Assembly: GCA_965214295.1 (NCBI GenBank)
Contig: OZ243944.1
Coordinates: 2,790,001-2,854,000, forward strand
Direction: 5' to 3'
From: JAJDUF01 sp965214295
Lineage (GTDB): Bacteria; Chloroflexota; UBA11872; UBA12225; JAJDUF01
DNA: 64,000 nucleotides
The position numbers and the translations under genes were made by a program. Position 1 is the stretch's first letter. Each line of letters starts with the position of its first letter. Positions 43,230-50,977 of the stretch are shown piece after piece. The notes beneath the pieces were generated by a model that saw only the letters and a program-made list of their open reading frames with translations, made no database searches and was not told the origin of the DNA.

Positions 43230-43448
43230 TCAGTGTGCCGGTTGGTTCGCCGCACCGCCTGGATCCGCCGACCGGATCACCAGTGGGTACGCCGCCAGCT
43301 CTTCCAAGAGAATGTGGCAACGGATGGTATGGCCGTCGGCCGCCTCGACCGTCGGTGGCGGCGTATCCTCGCAGATCGCACCGAGCTTGCGCGGGCAGCG
43401 CCTGAGGAACCACCTACCATCAGCCCCCACCCTGCCGCCCAGCGGCAA
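43230..43448 (-). pseudogene. Relic of a peptide-ABC transporter ATPase (C-terminal end)
   Basis: The frame reads RCPRKLGAICEDTPPPTVEA then ADGHTIRCHILLEEL to a natural stop. RCP...C...P...G...RCH is the C-terminal oligopeptide-transporter domain of DppD/DppF-type ATPases. The ABC domain (Walker A, signature, Walker B) is missing, because the start of the neighbouring space has no such sequence. The rest of the gene was lost by deletion. The 440 bases 43206-43644 otherwise hold only the promoter below. Confidence 0.7.
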
Positions 43449-43462
43449 GTGCCCCGCCCTCG

Positions 43463-43491
43463 TTGACTGCGCTTGGCAGAATCGGTATGGT
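43463..43491 (+). promoter_or_regulatory. Sigma-70-type promoter
   Basis: TTGACT (43463-43468), 17 bases, TATGGT (43486-43491). A second -10-like TATAGT is at 43503-43508. It faces the small membrane protein gene and the glycosyltransferase at 43992. Confidence 0.5.
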
Positions 43492-43644
43492 ATCGTCTGC
43501 GCTATAGTACGCTAGGAGCGTGCCCCGCTTGTGGTGCAGCCGTCGCGGCGAGTTGCTCCGGCTCCGGGGAATTGCAACGCCGCGACCGTGACGAGTGATC
43601 CGCGAGTGCCGGCGGTGCGACTTTGCAGCTAAAGAGGTGACGTA

Positions 43645-43821
43645 ATGCTGTGGCTTTCGGTCCTCGTCTTCCTAATGTGGTTCGTCTTCTGGCAGGCGCC
43701 GGGCTTCGATACGGACGTGGATTGGCGGAAGCATCTCCTGCTCATCCCCTCCGCCTTTCTGTTCATCTACCACTTTTGGCTTAAGGGCAAAATAATCCCG
43801 AAGCGGGACCAGCGCTTCTAA
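43645..43821 (+). CDS. Small 58-aa membrane protein
   Basis: A short gene with ATG 43645 after GAGGTGACGTA. It encodes LSVLVFLMWFVFWQAPGF (first helix), a DTDVDWRKH loop, and LLLIPSAFLFIYHFWLKG (second helix), ending KIIPKRDQRF. Codons end mostly in G or C, as in real genes here. No family is recognised. It precedes the GT4 gene at 43992 on the same strand and may be an accessory to glycan synthesis, which is inference from position only. Confidence 0.65.
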   Translation: MLWLSVLVFLMWFVFWQAPGFDTDVDWRKHLLLIPSAFLFIYHFWLKGKIIPKRDQRF

Positions 43822-43991
43822 ACGGTGGCGCGACCACTACGAGACCGAGCAGCGGCCTCTCCGAGGGCTGCGTTGCTCTTGTTCCGACGTTCCCGGCCGG
43901 AGCGGTGCGCGCGGCCTTGACCCTTCCGGTACAGTAGTCGGCCTGGAGACACCGGCGCCCGAACCCGTGTTTGTGTCCCCCCTGACGCGCA

Positions 43992-45218
43992 ATGGACGAT
44001 TCCACAAGTCCTCGCGCCGGTACACCGGCCGGCCGGTCGAGCAACCGACGCGACGCTGCAGAGCGACCGATCCGCATCGTGCGCGTGATTGCGCGCCTCA
44101 ACGTGGGCGGGCCGGCGGTCTACACGATCTCCCTCACCGCTGGACTCGATCCGGCGCAGTTCCGACAGTGGCTGGTGACCGGGATGGCGGCACCCTATGA
44201 AGGCGACATGCTGGCGGAGGCGGCGGCGCGCGGCGTCACACCAATCATCGTCCCGCATCTTGGACGCGCGATAGACGCGGGCGACGACCTCCGCGCTTTC
44301 ATGGCACTCGTGCGCCTGTTCCGGCAGCTGCGCCCGCATATTGTCGAGACGCACACGGCCAAGGCCGGCGTGGTCGGCCGGCTCGCCGCCTGGGCTGCCG
44401 GTGTTCCCATCACGGTGCATACCTTCCACGGCCACGTTTTTCATAGCTACTTCAGCCCGGCCCGCAGCGCCCTCGTCCGGTGGGTCGAGCGGCTGCTCGC
44501 CCTGCGGACGACGCGCATCATCGCCCTCGGCCCGGCCCAGCGGGCCGAGATTCTGAGCTACGGCGTGGGGCGTCCCGAGCAGATAGTGTCGGTGCCCATC
44601 GGCCTCGACCTGGAGCCGTATCGTGCCAGCGAGCGCCACCGCGGCCGGCTGCGGGCCGAGTTGGGCGTTGGGCCGGATACCAAGCTCGTGGGGATCGTCG
44701 CCCGGCTGACGGCAATCAAAGCTCACGAGGTCTTTCTACAGGCGGCGGCCGCGGTGCGCCGGCAGCATCCCGACACTCAGTTCGTCGTGGTCGGTGCGGG
44801 CGAGCGGCGGGAAGAGTTAGCGCAATTGGCTGAGGAGTACGGCCTCGCCCCGGCCGTTCACTGGATCGGCTGGCGACGCGACCTGCCGGTGGTCTATGCG
44901 GACCTCGACATCGTAGCCCTCACCTCCCGCAACGAGGGCCTGCCCACAACGTTGGTCGAAGCGATGGCCGCCGGGCGTCCGGTTGTGGCGACGCGGGTAG
45001 GCGGGGTGCCGACCTTGGTGGCTCACGGCGACACCGGGTTGCTCGCCGCGAGCGGCGATGCGAACGCGCTCGCGTCCGGGCTGCTCACCGTGTTGAGCAA
45101 TCGGCACTATGCCGAGCGGCTGGGGGCGGCGGCGCGCGCGTCCGTCTACCCGGCCTATGACCTTTCGGCATTCATCCCGCGCATGGCTGACTTCTACCGC
45201 CACCTTGTGGCACAATGA
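43992..45218 (+). CDS. GT4-type glycosyltransferase
   Basis: A 408-residue GT-B enzyme with RIVRVIARLNVGGPAVYTIS, HIVETHTAKAGVVGRLAAWA, HTFHGHVFHSYF, KLVGIVARLTAIKAHEVFLQ and ALTSRNEGLPTTLVEAMAAG. It is close to enzymes that act early in capsule or exopolysaccharide assembly. ATG 43992 is the first codon. The WecA/TagO-like transferase lies about 100 bases downstream on the same strand. A 300-residue antisense frame over its start is not coding. Confidence 0.93.
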   Translation: MDDSTSPRAGTPAGRSSNRRDAAERPIRIVRVIARLNVGGPAVYTISLTAGLDPAQFRQWLVTGMAAPYEGDMLAEAAARGVTPIIVPHLGRAIDAGDDLRAFMALVRLFRQLRPHIVETHTAKAGVVGRLAAWAAGVPITVHTFHGHVFHSYFSPARSALVRWVERLLALRTTRIIALGPAQRAEILSYGVGRPEQIVSVPIGLDLEPYRASERHRGRLRAELGVGPDTKLVGIVARLTAIKAHEVFLQAAAAVRRQHPDTQFVVVGAGERREELAQLAEEYGLAPAVHWIGWRRDLPVVYADLDIVALTSRNEGLPTTLVEAMAAGRPVVATRVGGVPTLVAHGDTGLLAASGDANALASGLLTVLSNRHYAERLGAAARASVYPAYDLSAFIPRMADFYRHLVAQ

Positions 45219-45314
45219 CGCCGCTCCGGTGATCCGCTGGATTTGGACTGTGCGGACCTGGCGAGGTCCGGGCCGCGTTGACGGTGCCCTTGGACGGGAG
45301 AACCTAGCAAGAAC

Positions 45315-46283
45315 GTGAGTGGCAACGGGCCGGACCTCTGGGCGCTGTACCTAGCGGTCTTCTCCAGTGCGTTGGCGGTCGTGCTGCTTGCGACGCCGTG
45401 GGCTATGTCCGCGGCCCGTCGTCTAGGCGTGCTGGATGTGCCCAGCGCCCGCAAGGTGCATCTCCAGCCCACCCCGTTGCTGGGCGGCGTGGCCATTTAC
45501 GCGGCCATCTGGATCACCCTCCTGCTCATCTCTCGCCTAGAGTTGGCGCGACAGTACGTCTTTCTGCCGGACACGACCGGAGAGTTGGCGCTCATTTTCC
45601 TGAGCACCGTCGTACTCACCCTGGTCGGCGTTCTCGATGACCGCGCGACCGGCGGCATCCCGCCGTGGTCCAAGCTGCTCGGTCAGCTCCTCGCCGCAGC
45701 TATCGTGCTGGCTGCCGGAGTCCGCTTCCAAGTCTTTGGTCTGCTCCCCCTCGACCTAGTCCTGACGCTCGTCTGGCTCGTCGGCATCAGCAACGCCGTG
45801 AACTTCCTGGATAACATAGACGGTCTTTCCGCCGGGGCAACGGCCATCGCGGCCGCGTTCTTTTTCCTATTGGCGTCGACAAATGGACAATATCTCGTCG
45901 CGATCATGGCCTTGGCAGTGGCAGGAGGCTGCATCGGCTTCCTGCGCTACAACTTCAACCCCGCAGTGATCTTCATGGGTGATGCCGGCACGCTCTTCCT
46001 CGGCTTTCTGCTCGCCATCATCGGCGCCAAGCTGCAGTTGGGACCGACCGGCTGGTGGGGACTGATCGCAGCCGTCCTCATCCTCATTCTGCCGATCTTC
46101 GATACGACGTTCGTCACCTTGAACCGCCTACGCACCGGGCGCCGCGTCACCCAAGGCGGCAAGGACCACACCAGCCATCTGCTGGTGCGCCGCGGCCTGC
46201 CCCACAGGCAGGCCGTCCTCGTGCTCTATATGGTGGCGCTGGCCGGCGGTGGCGCGGCGCTGGCCCTAGCCTGGATTAGCTAG
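45315..46283 (+). CDS. WecA/TagO-like polyprenyl-phosphate GlcNAc-1-P transferase
   Basis: A 322-residue multi-helix enzyme of the MraY/WecA superfamily. AARRLGVLDVPSARKVHLQP, GVLDDRATGGIPPWSKLLGQ, NAVNFLDNIDGLSAGATAIA, IFMGDAGTLFLGFLL and GGKDHTSHLLVRRG are the catalytic loops, including the metal-binding Asp pairs and His. It moves a sugar-1-phosphate to undecaprenyl phosphate. With the WbaP-like enzyme at 37844, the cluster has two different initiating transferases. GTG 45315 is the start. Confidence 0.93.
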   Translation: MSGNGPDLWALYLAVFSSALAVVLLATPWAMSAARRLGVLDVPSARKVHLQPTPLLGGVAIYAAIWITLLLISRLELARQYVFLPDTTGELALIFLSTVVLTLVGVLDDRATGGIPPWSKLLGQLLAAAIVLAAGVRFQVFGLLPLDLVLTLVWLVGISNAVNFLDNIDGLSAGATAIAAAFFFLLASTNGQYLVAIMALAVAGGCIGFLRYNFNPAVIFMGDAGTLFLGFLLAIIGAKLQLGPTGWWGLIAAVLILILPIFDTTFVTLNRLRTGRRVTQGGKDHTSHLLVRRGLPHRQAVLVLYMVALAGGGAALALAWIS

Positions 46284-46477
46284 AGCCGCGGAAGCGCCCC
46301 CTCATGCGGACCGGAACCTTTCCCCGGCTGCAATCGTCCCTAGAACAGTGGCTCCTGTCGCCCAGCACTATTGCGAGTGTGGCACAGGGCATTGAAACCG
46401 ATCCGCGGCTGATACATAATAGTGATGGTCGGCCCGATGCGGTGCGTGACTGCTATCGGTGCTCAGGGGGGTATACC

Positions 46478-47053
46478 GTGGGCGAAGGAACGCAGGCTGA
46501 GACTGTGCCGTGGCCGTGGATACGGCGACTGTGGCTGATGAAAAGGCACCCGGAGGAGGTTCGCCAAGCATGGCTACGGACTCCCAAGGCCCGCGGGCTT
46601 GCCGCCGCCCAAGAAGGGCGGTTGCCCGCGGCTATTCGCTTGCTAGAGCAGGCTCGCCGCGAGAATGCCTGGGCCGATCCCGACCTTGATGCCCACATCT
46701 CCGAGCTTCGGGCTATTCGCCGCTACCGGCGGCGCCTCCAAAATCGCCCGAACGACCCCGAGGCCATGGTGGAGTTGGGCAAAGCCTTGATGGCGCAGGA
46801 GTTGGCCGACGAAGCCTTGGCCTGCTTCCGCAAGGCAATCGTGTTGGCGCCCACGTATGCCGAGGCGTACACCATGATCGGCCTGGAGCTGCAATATCGC
46901 GGCGACTTGACCGGCGCCGCGGAGGCCTATCGGCAGTCGCTGCGGTACGACCCTGGTCAGTTGGCGGTGCGGAAGTACCTGCATAGCCTGCAGCAAGGCC
47001 ATGACGGGCAGTTCGCCGACGACGGTGACGTGGCCCTCGCTGCCGGGGCCTAG
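46478..47053 (+). CDS. Tetratricopeptide-repeat protein
   Basis: A 191-residue protein. The start GTG 46478 follows AGGGGGG at six bases; the frame is open back to 46304 but that part looks non-coding. LAAAQEGRLPAAIRLLEQAR, NDPEAMVELGKALMAQELAD, EALACFRKAIVLAPTYAEAY and AAEAYRQSLRYDPG are two to three TPR units. It is cytoplasmic with no signal sequence. Its partner is unknown; it follows the WecA-like gene on the same strand. Confidence 0.8.
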   Translation: MGEGTQAETVPWPWIRRLWLMKRHPEEVRQAWLRTPKARGLAAAQEGRLPAAIRLLEQARRENAWADPDLDAHISELRAIRRYRRRLQNRPNDPEAMVELGKALMAQELADEALACFRKAIVLAPTYAEAYTMIGLELQYRGDLTGAAEAYRQSLRYDPGQLAVRKYLHSLQQGHDGQFADDGDVALAAGA

Positions 47054-47083
47054 CCGCCGCCTGTCATTGCCGCTGTCTCATCC

Positions 47084-47108
47084 GTCATTCCCGCGTGCGC
47101 GGGAATCC
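47084..47108 (+). repeat. 25-bp hairpin unit (CCCGC/GCGGG arms)
   Basis: GTCATT-CCCGC-GTGC-GCGGG-AATCC, in the gap between the convergent TPR and PHP genes. Confidence 0.85.
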
Positions 47109-47154
47109 GGGAATCTATGTCCCTTGCGGAGCGAGGTGAGGGCTACCGGCGAGG

Positions 47155-47907
47155 TCACCTCCTGCGCTGCTGCGCGGGGGTAAACACCTCCTTCAGCTCG
47201 CGGAGCGGCTTCACGGCCAACGCACGGGACGCTTGCCGCGCATGGTCCCAAATCCCTACGGAGGCGGCCCGTTCTCCCCAGCGGGCACGTACCGCACCTG
47301 CTCGCAGCGCACCTGCCAGATCGGCCGCCGTTTTACCCGGGAACTCGGTCAAGCCGCTCCCGATCTGGGCGAGATGGTGAGCATCGCTACTCCCTAGCTC
47401 CGGGAGCTGCCAATGCTCGTCGTTGAGCCGGCGAATGCGCGGCGTCAGGCCACGCGCGGCCACGCTGGCATTGCAGGCCTCGATTCCTGCTATGGGGATG
47501 GCTTGCGCCAGCAGTCGCGTGAGCGCGCGCTGTCCTATGCTCGGTGTCCAGCGACAGAGCGGGTGTGGAATAACCACGATGCCCCCATGGTCGCGGATCA
47601 GCGCGGTGGTGTAGCCCAACGAGCGGTGCCGCGGGAACGGCTTGGTCGGGAACGGTGGCTCGAAGAAGTAGGCCAAGAGGTGCCGCCCCCAAGAAGCGCT
47701 AATCTCCGTGCCGAACACCACTTCCAAGCGGGCGCTCGGCCGGGCCGCCACCCACTCCAGCGCTGCCAGCGCGCCACGCACCTGATCGTGGTCGGCAATG
47801 GCAACCACGTCGAGCGCGGTGCGCTGCTCGGCGTAATCCAACACGGCCTCGACGGAGGCCATGCCGTCACTGTGCGTCGTGTGGATGTGCAGGTCCGCAA
47901 GACCCAT
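47155..47907 (-). CDS. PHP-domain metal-dependent phosphoesterase
   Basis: A 250-residue protein with DLHIHTTHSDG (residues 5-15), VVAIADHDQVRGALAALE, VVFGTEISASWGRHLLAYFF, IVVIPHPLCR and ELGSSDAHHLAQIG: all the PHP metal-ligand motifs in order. The family hydrolyses nucleotide or sugar phosphates; the substrate is unknown. A -10 box is at 47961. Confidence 0.92.
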   Translation of the reverse strand: MGLADLHIHTTHSDGMASVEAVLDYAEQRTALDVVAIADHDQVRGALAALEWVAARPSARLEVVFGTEISASWGRHLLAYFFEPPFPTKPFPRHRSLGYTTALIRDHGGIVVIPHPLCRWTPSIGQRALTRLLAQAIPIAGIEACNASVAARGLTPRIRRLNDEHWQLPELGSSDAHHLAQIGSGLTEFPGKTAADLAGALRAGAVRARWGERAASVGIWDHARQASRALAVKPLRELKEVFTPAQQRRR

Positions 47908-47960
47908 GGCGTATCCCCGGCATTGGGAGCATTGGCGCCGACGTTGTTGCCCGCTCTTTC

Positions 47961-47966
47961 AGTATA
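47961..47966 (-). promoter_or_regulatory. -10 box for the PHP gene
   Basis: TATACT on the minus strand, 54 bases before the PHP start. Confidence 0.4.
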
Positions 47967-48204
47967 CGTGCTACGTGCCGTCCACATCACCAGGCAGTAC
48001 CAAATCGCCGCCGCCTCACCGGTAAGCGAGCGGGGCAACTGCTACAATCGGCTCGCAGCCGAGCATGGGCACCCCATCCGGCCTTCACCTAAGCTCAAGA
48101 CCGCCCGGATACACCACTCCTGGCGCTGCCTCCGAGCGCACCAGTAACAGAGCGAGCGATGGAGCCACGAGCGTCCTCTGATCCGGGTAGCGGGAGTACG
48201 AGCC

Positions 48205-49026
48205 GTGCCGCGCGGACGTAGCCATTGGTCGCTGCTCGGAAGTCTGCGCGATGCCTTGGCCACCACTGCTCCGGCAGCGCACGCGCTGATTGTCGCGCAG
48301 CCGGCCACCTACTTTGCCGGCGGCATGCTCCCGGATGCACTCCGGCTCTTTGCCGGGATGGACAAGGGCAGCACCCACTTCTACGACGATCAGCGTCCGG
48401 CGACATGGGATCAGGCAATAGCAGCACTCTGCGCTCGCCACCCGGCCGTGGCCAACCCGGACCGGCTCGATGCTGCCGGCATTGCCTGGATGCTGGGGGT
48501 CATCGCGCACATCACGGCCGACCTTGCCTACTGGGAGCATATCATCTCGCTGCTCCCCCCTGGACCACCATGGGACGAGCATCACTACGGCGCATGGCTG
48601 CTCGTGGATCGGCTCCCGGTCCCGGCCGCTGACCGGTGCTTGCAGTGGCGCGACGTGGCCCTCGACGCCCTACCGCCCTTCGGCAACGTAGACGCCCTGT
48701 GCCGCCTCTGGGACCAGATGGTAGAGCGTGTCTTGCCGCCGGATGATCCCTGGATGGTGGAGAGTGGCTACCGCTGGTCCGGGTACAGTCCCAGTCTGCG
48801 CCGCAACGACGTCCACCCGCCGCCCTCGCCCGACGCGCTGGTCCAGCAGCACAGCAAGGAGTGGACAGCACATGTCTCCCTCGTATACGACCTGCTTGTC
48901 CCGGAGCGCTGCGCCGCCTTCGTCGCCGGCGCCATAGCACGCGGCACGCGACAGATCGAGCGCTACCTACGCGGCGACTTTGTGCTCCATGGGCAGCGGC
49001 CCGCCGCTGTATCCCGCGCCCCCTAG
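48205..49026 (+). CDS. Zinc-dependent phospholipase C-like protein
   Basis: A 273-residue protein. QPATYFAGGMLPDALRLFAG, GSTHFYDDQ, and AGIAWMLGVIAHITADLAYW followed by EHI match the zinc phospholipase C/S1-P1 nuclease fold (several His and Asp ligands). There is no evident signal peptide, unlike secreted members, so the call is by fold and pattern only. Its tail overlaps the convergent YoaR-like gene by four bases. Confidence 0.65.
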   Translation: MPRGRSHWSLLGSLRDALATTAPAAHALIVAQPATYFAGGMLPDALRLFAGMDKGSTHFYDDQRPATWDQAIAALCARHPAVANPDRLDAAGIAWMLGVIAHITADLAYWEHIISLLPPGPPWDEHHYGAWLLVDRLPVPAADRCLQWRDVALDALPPFGNVDALCRLWDQMVERVLPPDDPWMVESGYRWSGYSPSLRRNDVHPPPSPDALVQQHSKEWTAHVSLVYDLLVPERCAAFVAGAIARGTRQIERYLRGDFVLHGQRPAAVSRAP

Positions 49027-50930
49027 CGGTCGGGAATCCACGGCGCGGATTGGCCCGGCAGCGGTCCGGGCGGCGGTAGGTCCTCAGCGTCCACGAACGC
49101 GACCGACACGACGCGCGTGGACGACTGCACGGCCTCCCGGATCGCCGCGGCGGTCCGCGGCACGTCAACCGGACGGCGGCGCCCGTCGGCTGCCCGCGGC
49201 CCAAGCTCGCGTCGCCTGGCCTCGACCGCAATGGCCGTCACGTGGGTATCGAGCCGGTCCGGATCGAGATACGGTTCGGGACCGTCCGCACCCCGCCGAA
49301 AGCGCACCATCTTCGCCAGGTCCGCCGCTGCGATGGGCCAGGTATACGCACCGTAGCGCACCTCCACCGGCCGGGCAGCCAGCTGCTCGGCTTGCTCGCG
49401 CAACGGTTCCAGCAACGCCGCGATCTCTGCCGGGCGAGCCGCGCGCACCTGCACCACCGCTACCCGCGCCTCCCGGTCCCGACGCTCGAACGCCGCCGCC
49501 AAGGCGTCATACGTCGCTGGGCCATCCGGCATGAGACCGCTGCTCCCGCCGCTCACCTCGACACGACCGTCGTGCAATGCAAAGCGCGCCAGCTCGACCG
49601 CCAGCGCCACGGGGGCGGCTACTTCCGCCCCGATGAACGCCTCCACCTGCGCCCCGTCCAGGGCTACTTCCAAGGTTGGCAGTGTTGCCGGTACGACGGG
49701 TGCCGCTGCGGACTCGGCCGGCTCAAGGCTCACCAAATCCAGCAGCGCCGGCCCCTCCAATATCCATTCTCGGCCCGCGTAGCGCAGCGCGAGCGGCTGC
49801 GTGAGGCGTTGGCCGGCCTGCCGCAGAAGCAGGTCCAGCGCCGCCTCGGACAGCGCCGGCTGCACAGTCACCATGGGTAGTGTGAGGAGGCGCTGCTCGG
49901 TGAGCGCTTGTCCCATAATGAGGCGCACCGCCGCCGGTTCGTCGAGCACTGCGCCGGTCCGGCCGGGTTGCAGCGCAATCGCGCTGTCGATTAGTTCCAA
50001 CGAGGGGATGCCCGGCGGCTCGTTTGCTTCGGCAGCGACACCCGCTACGAAAGCGCGCACCTTGTCTTCGCGCAGTCGCGCCACCGGGCCGGCCTGCTCG
50101 CCAGCCAATGCTTCGGTGTCCAGCATCGAGAAGAGCATATCCGGTTCCAGGGACCAGGTCTTGCCACTAGCCCGAAGGACCAGTGGGGATTGGAGTAAGC
50201 GGTCCACCGACGCGCGTGGCTGCTCAAGGTCGGCCTCAGTGACACGAACGGGCAACTCCTCCAGCACCAGGTCGAGAGTCGTGGGCAAGTGCCCGGCCAA
50301 GCTCCGCTGCAAGCGTGATAGCGTCTCCTCGACGTTGAGCCGCCGACCTGGTTGAGCGCGCTCGATCCGGCTTACGAACCCCACGCCGGAGTTGGTTATC
50401 CGCAGCGTCGCGCTGACCGGCTCCCGACTGAGCTGTCCGGCGAGCTTCCGCAGCACTTCTCTCGCCGGCTCGCTATCGAGTGCCAGCGAGCCGGGCACGG
50501 CATAGCCACGGGTAAGCAACCCAAGTTGTCCCCTCAGCCAGTTCCCCAAGGGCAGATCGCGACCTACCCACCAGGCATCGTCCACCAGTCGCGCAATCTC
50601 CTCGTCTGCCGCGTGCAGTCCCAGCGACATCAAGGTGATTGGAGGTATCTCGTCCGGCACACGGACCCGCAGCGGCTGCTGCCGGACGTTGTGGGTGTAT
50701 GTGCGTAGCGCCATCTCGGCCTCGGCACGGGTAGCCCGTCCGACCGGCAGCCCCAACACCGTCACGCCGGGATAAATGCGGTTCTGGTGTGCCTGACGAT
50801 AGGCGTACACCAGGCCGACACCTAGCCCGATGAGGAAGACCAGCGCCAGCATCGCTGTCGGCAAGCACGACCACAGCGCAGACGACCGCCGCTCCGGTAG
50901 CAGGAGGTGCTGCTGGTCATAGACGGACAT
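49023..50930 (-). CDS. YoaR/VanW-like cell-wall protein
   Basis: A 635-residue membrane-bound protein. One helix (AMLALVFLIGLGVGLVYAYR, about 26-45) is followed by IYPGVTVLGLPVGRATRAEA, a signature of the YoaR/L,D-transpeptidase N-terminal repeat. Several peptidoglycan-binding-4-type repeats follow: SRIERAQPGRRLNVEETLSR (about 190-210), IALQPGRTGAVLDEPAAVRL and others. The VanW core is not evident, so it may act as a cell-wall binding protein only. It is followed upstream by the Rph-like gene on the same strand. Confidence 0.75.
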   Translation of the reverse strand: MSVYDQQHLLLPERRSSALWSCLPTAMLALVFLIGLGVGLVYAYRQAHQNRIYPGVTVLGLPVGRATRAEAEMALRTYTHNVRQQPLRVRVPDEIPPITLMSLGLHAADEEIARLVDDAWWVGRDLPLGNWLRGQLGLLTRGYAVPGSLALDSEPAREVLRKLAGQLSREPVSATLRITNSGVGFVSRIERAQPGRRLNVEETLSRLQRSLAGHLPTTLDLVLEELPVRVTEADLEQPRASVDRLLQSPLVLRASGKTWSLEPDMLFSMLDTEALAGEQAGPVARLREDKVRAFVAGVAAEANEPPGIPSLELIDSAIALQPGRTGAVLDEPAAVRLIMGQALTEQRLLTLPMVTVQPALSEAALDLLLRQAGQRLTQPLALRYAGREWILEGPALLDLVSLEPAESAAAPVVPATLPTLEVALDGAQVEAFIGAEVAAPVALAVELARFALHDGRVEVSGGSSGLMPDGPATYDALAAAFERRDREARVAVVQVRAARPAEIAALLEPLREQAEQLAARPVEVRYGAYTWPIAAADLAKMVRFRRGADGPEPYLDPDRLDTHVTAIAVEARRRELGPRAADGRRRPVDVPRTAAAIREAVQSSTRVVSVAFVDAEDLPPPGPLPGQSAPWIPDR

Positions 50931-50977
50931 GCCCTCACTATAACGCTCCGGTATCGCTCGGCCGGACGCCTCTCACG

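Noticed and set aside
43818..44726. 302-codon minus frame over the GT4 gene
   Set aside because: Antisense of a gene with clear GT4 motifs; the sequence is low-complexity and has no family pattern.
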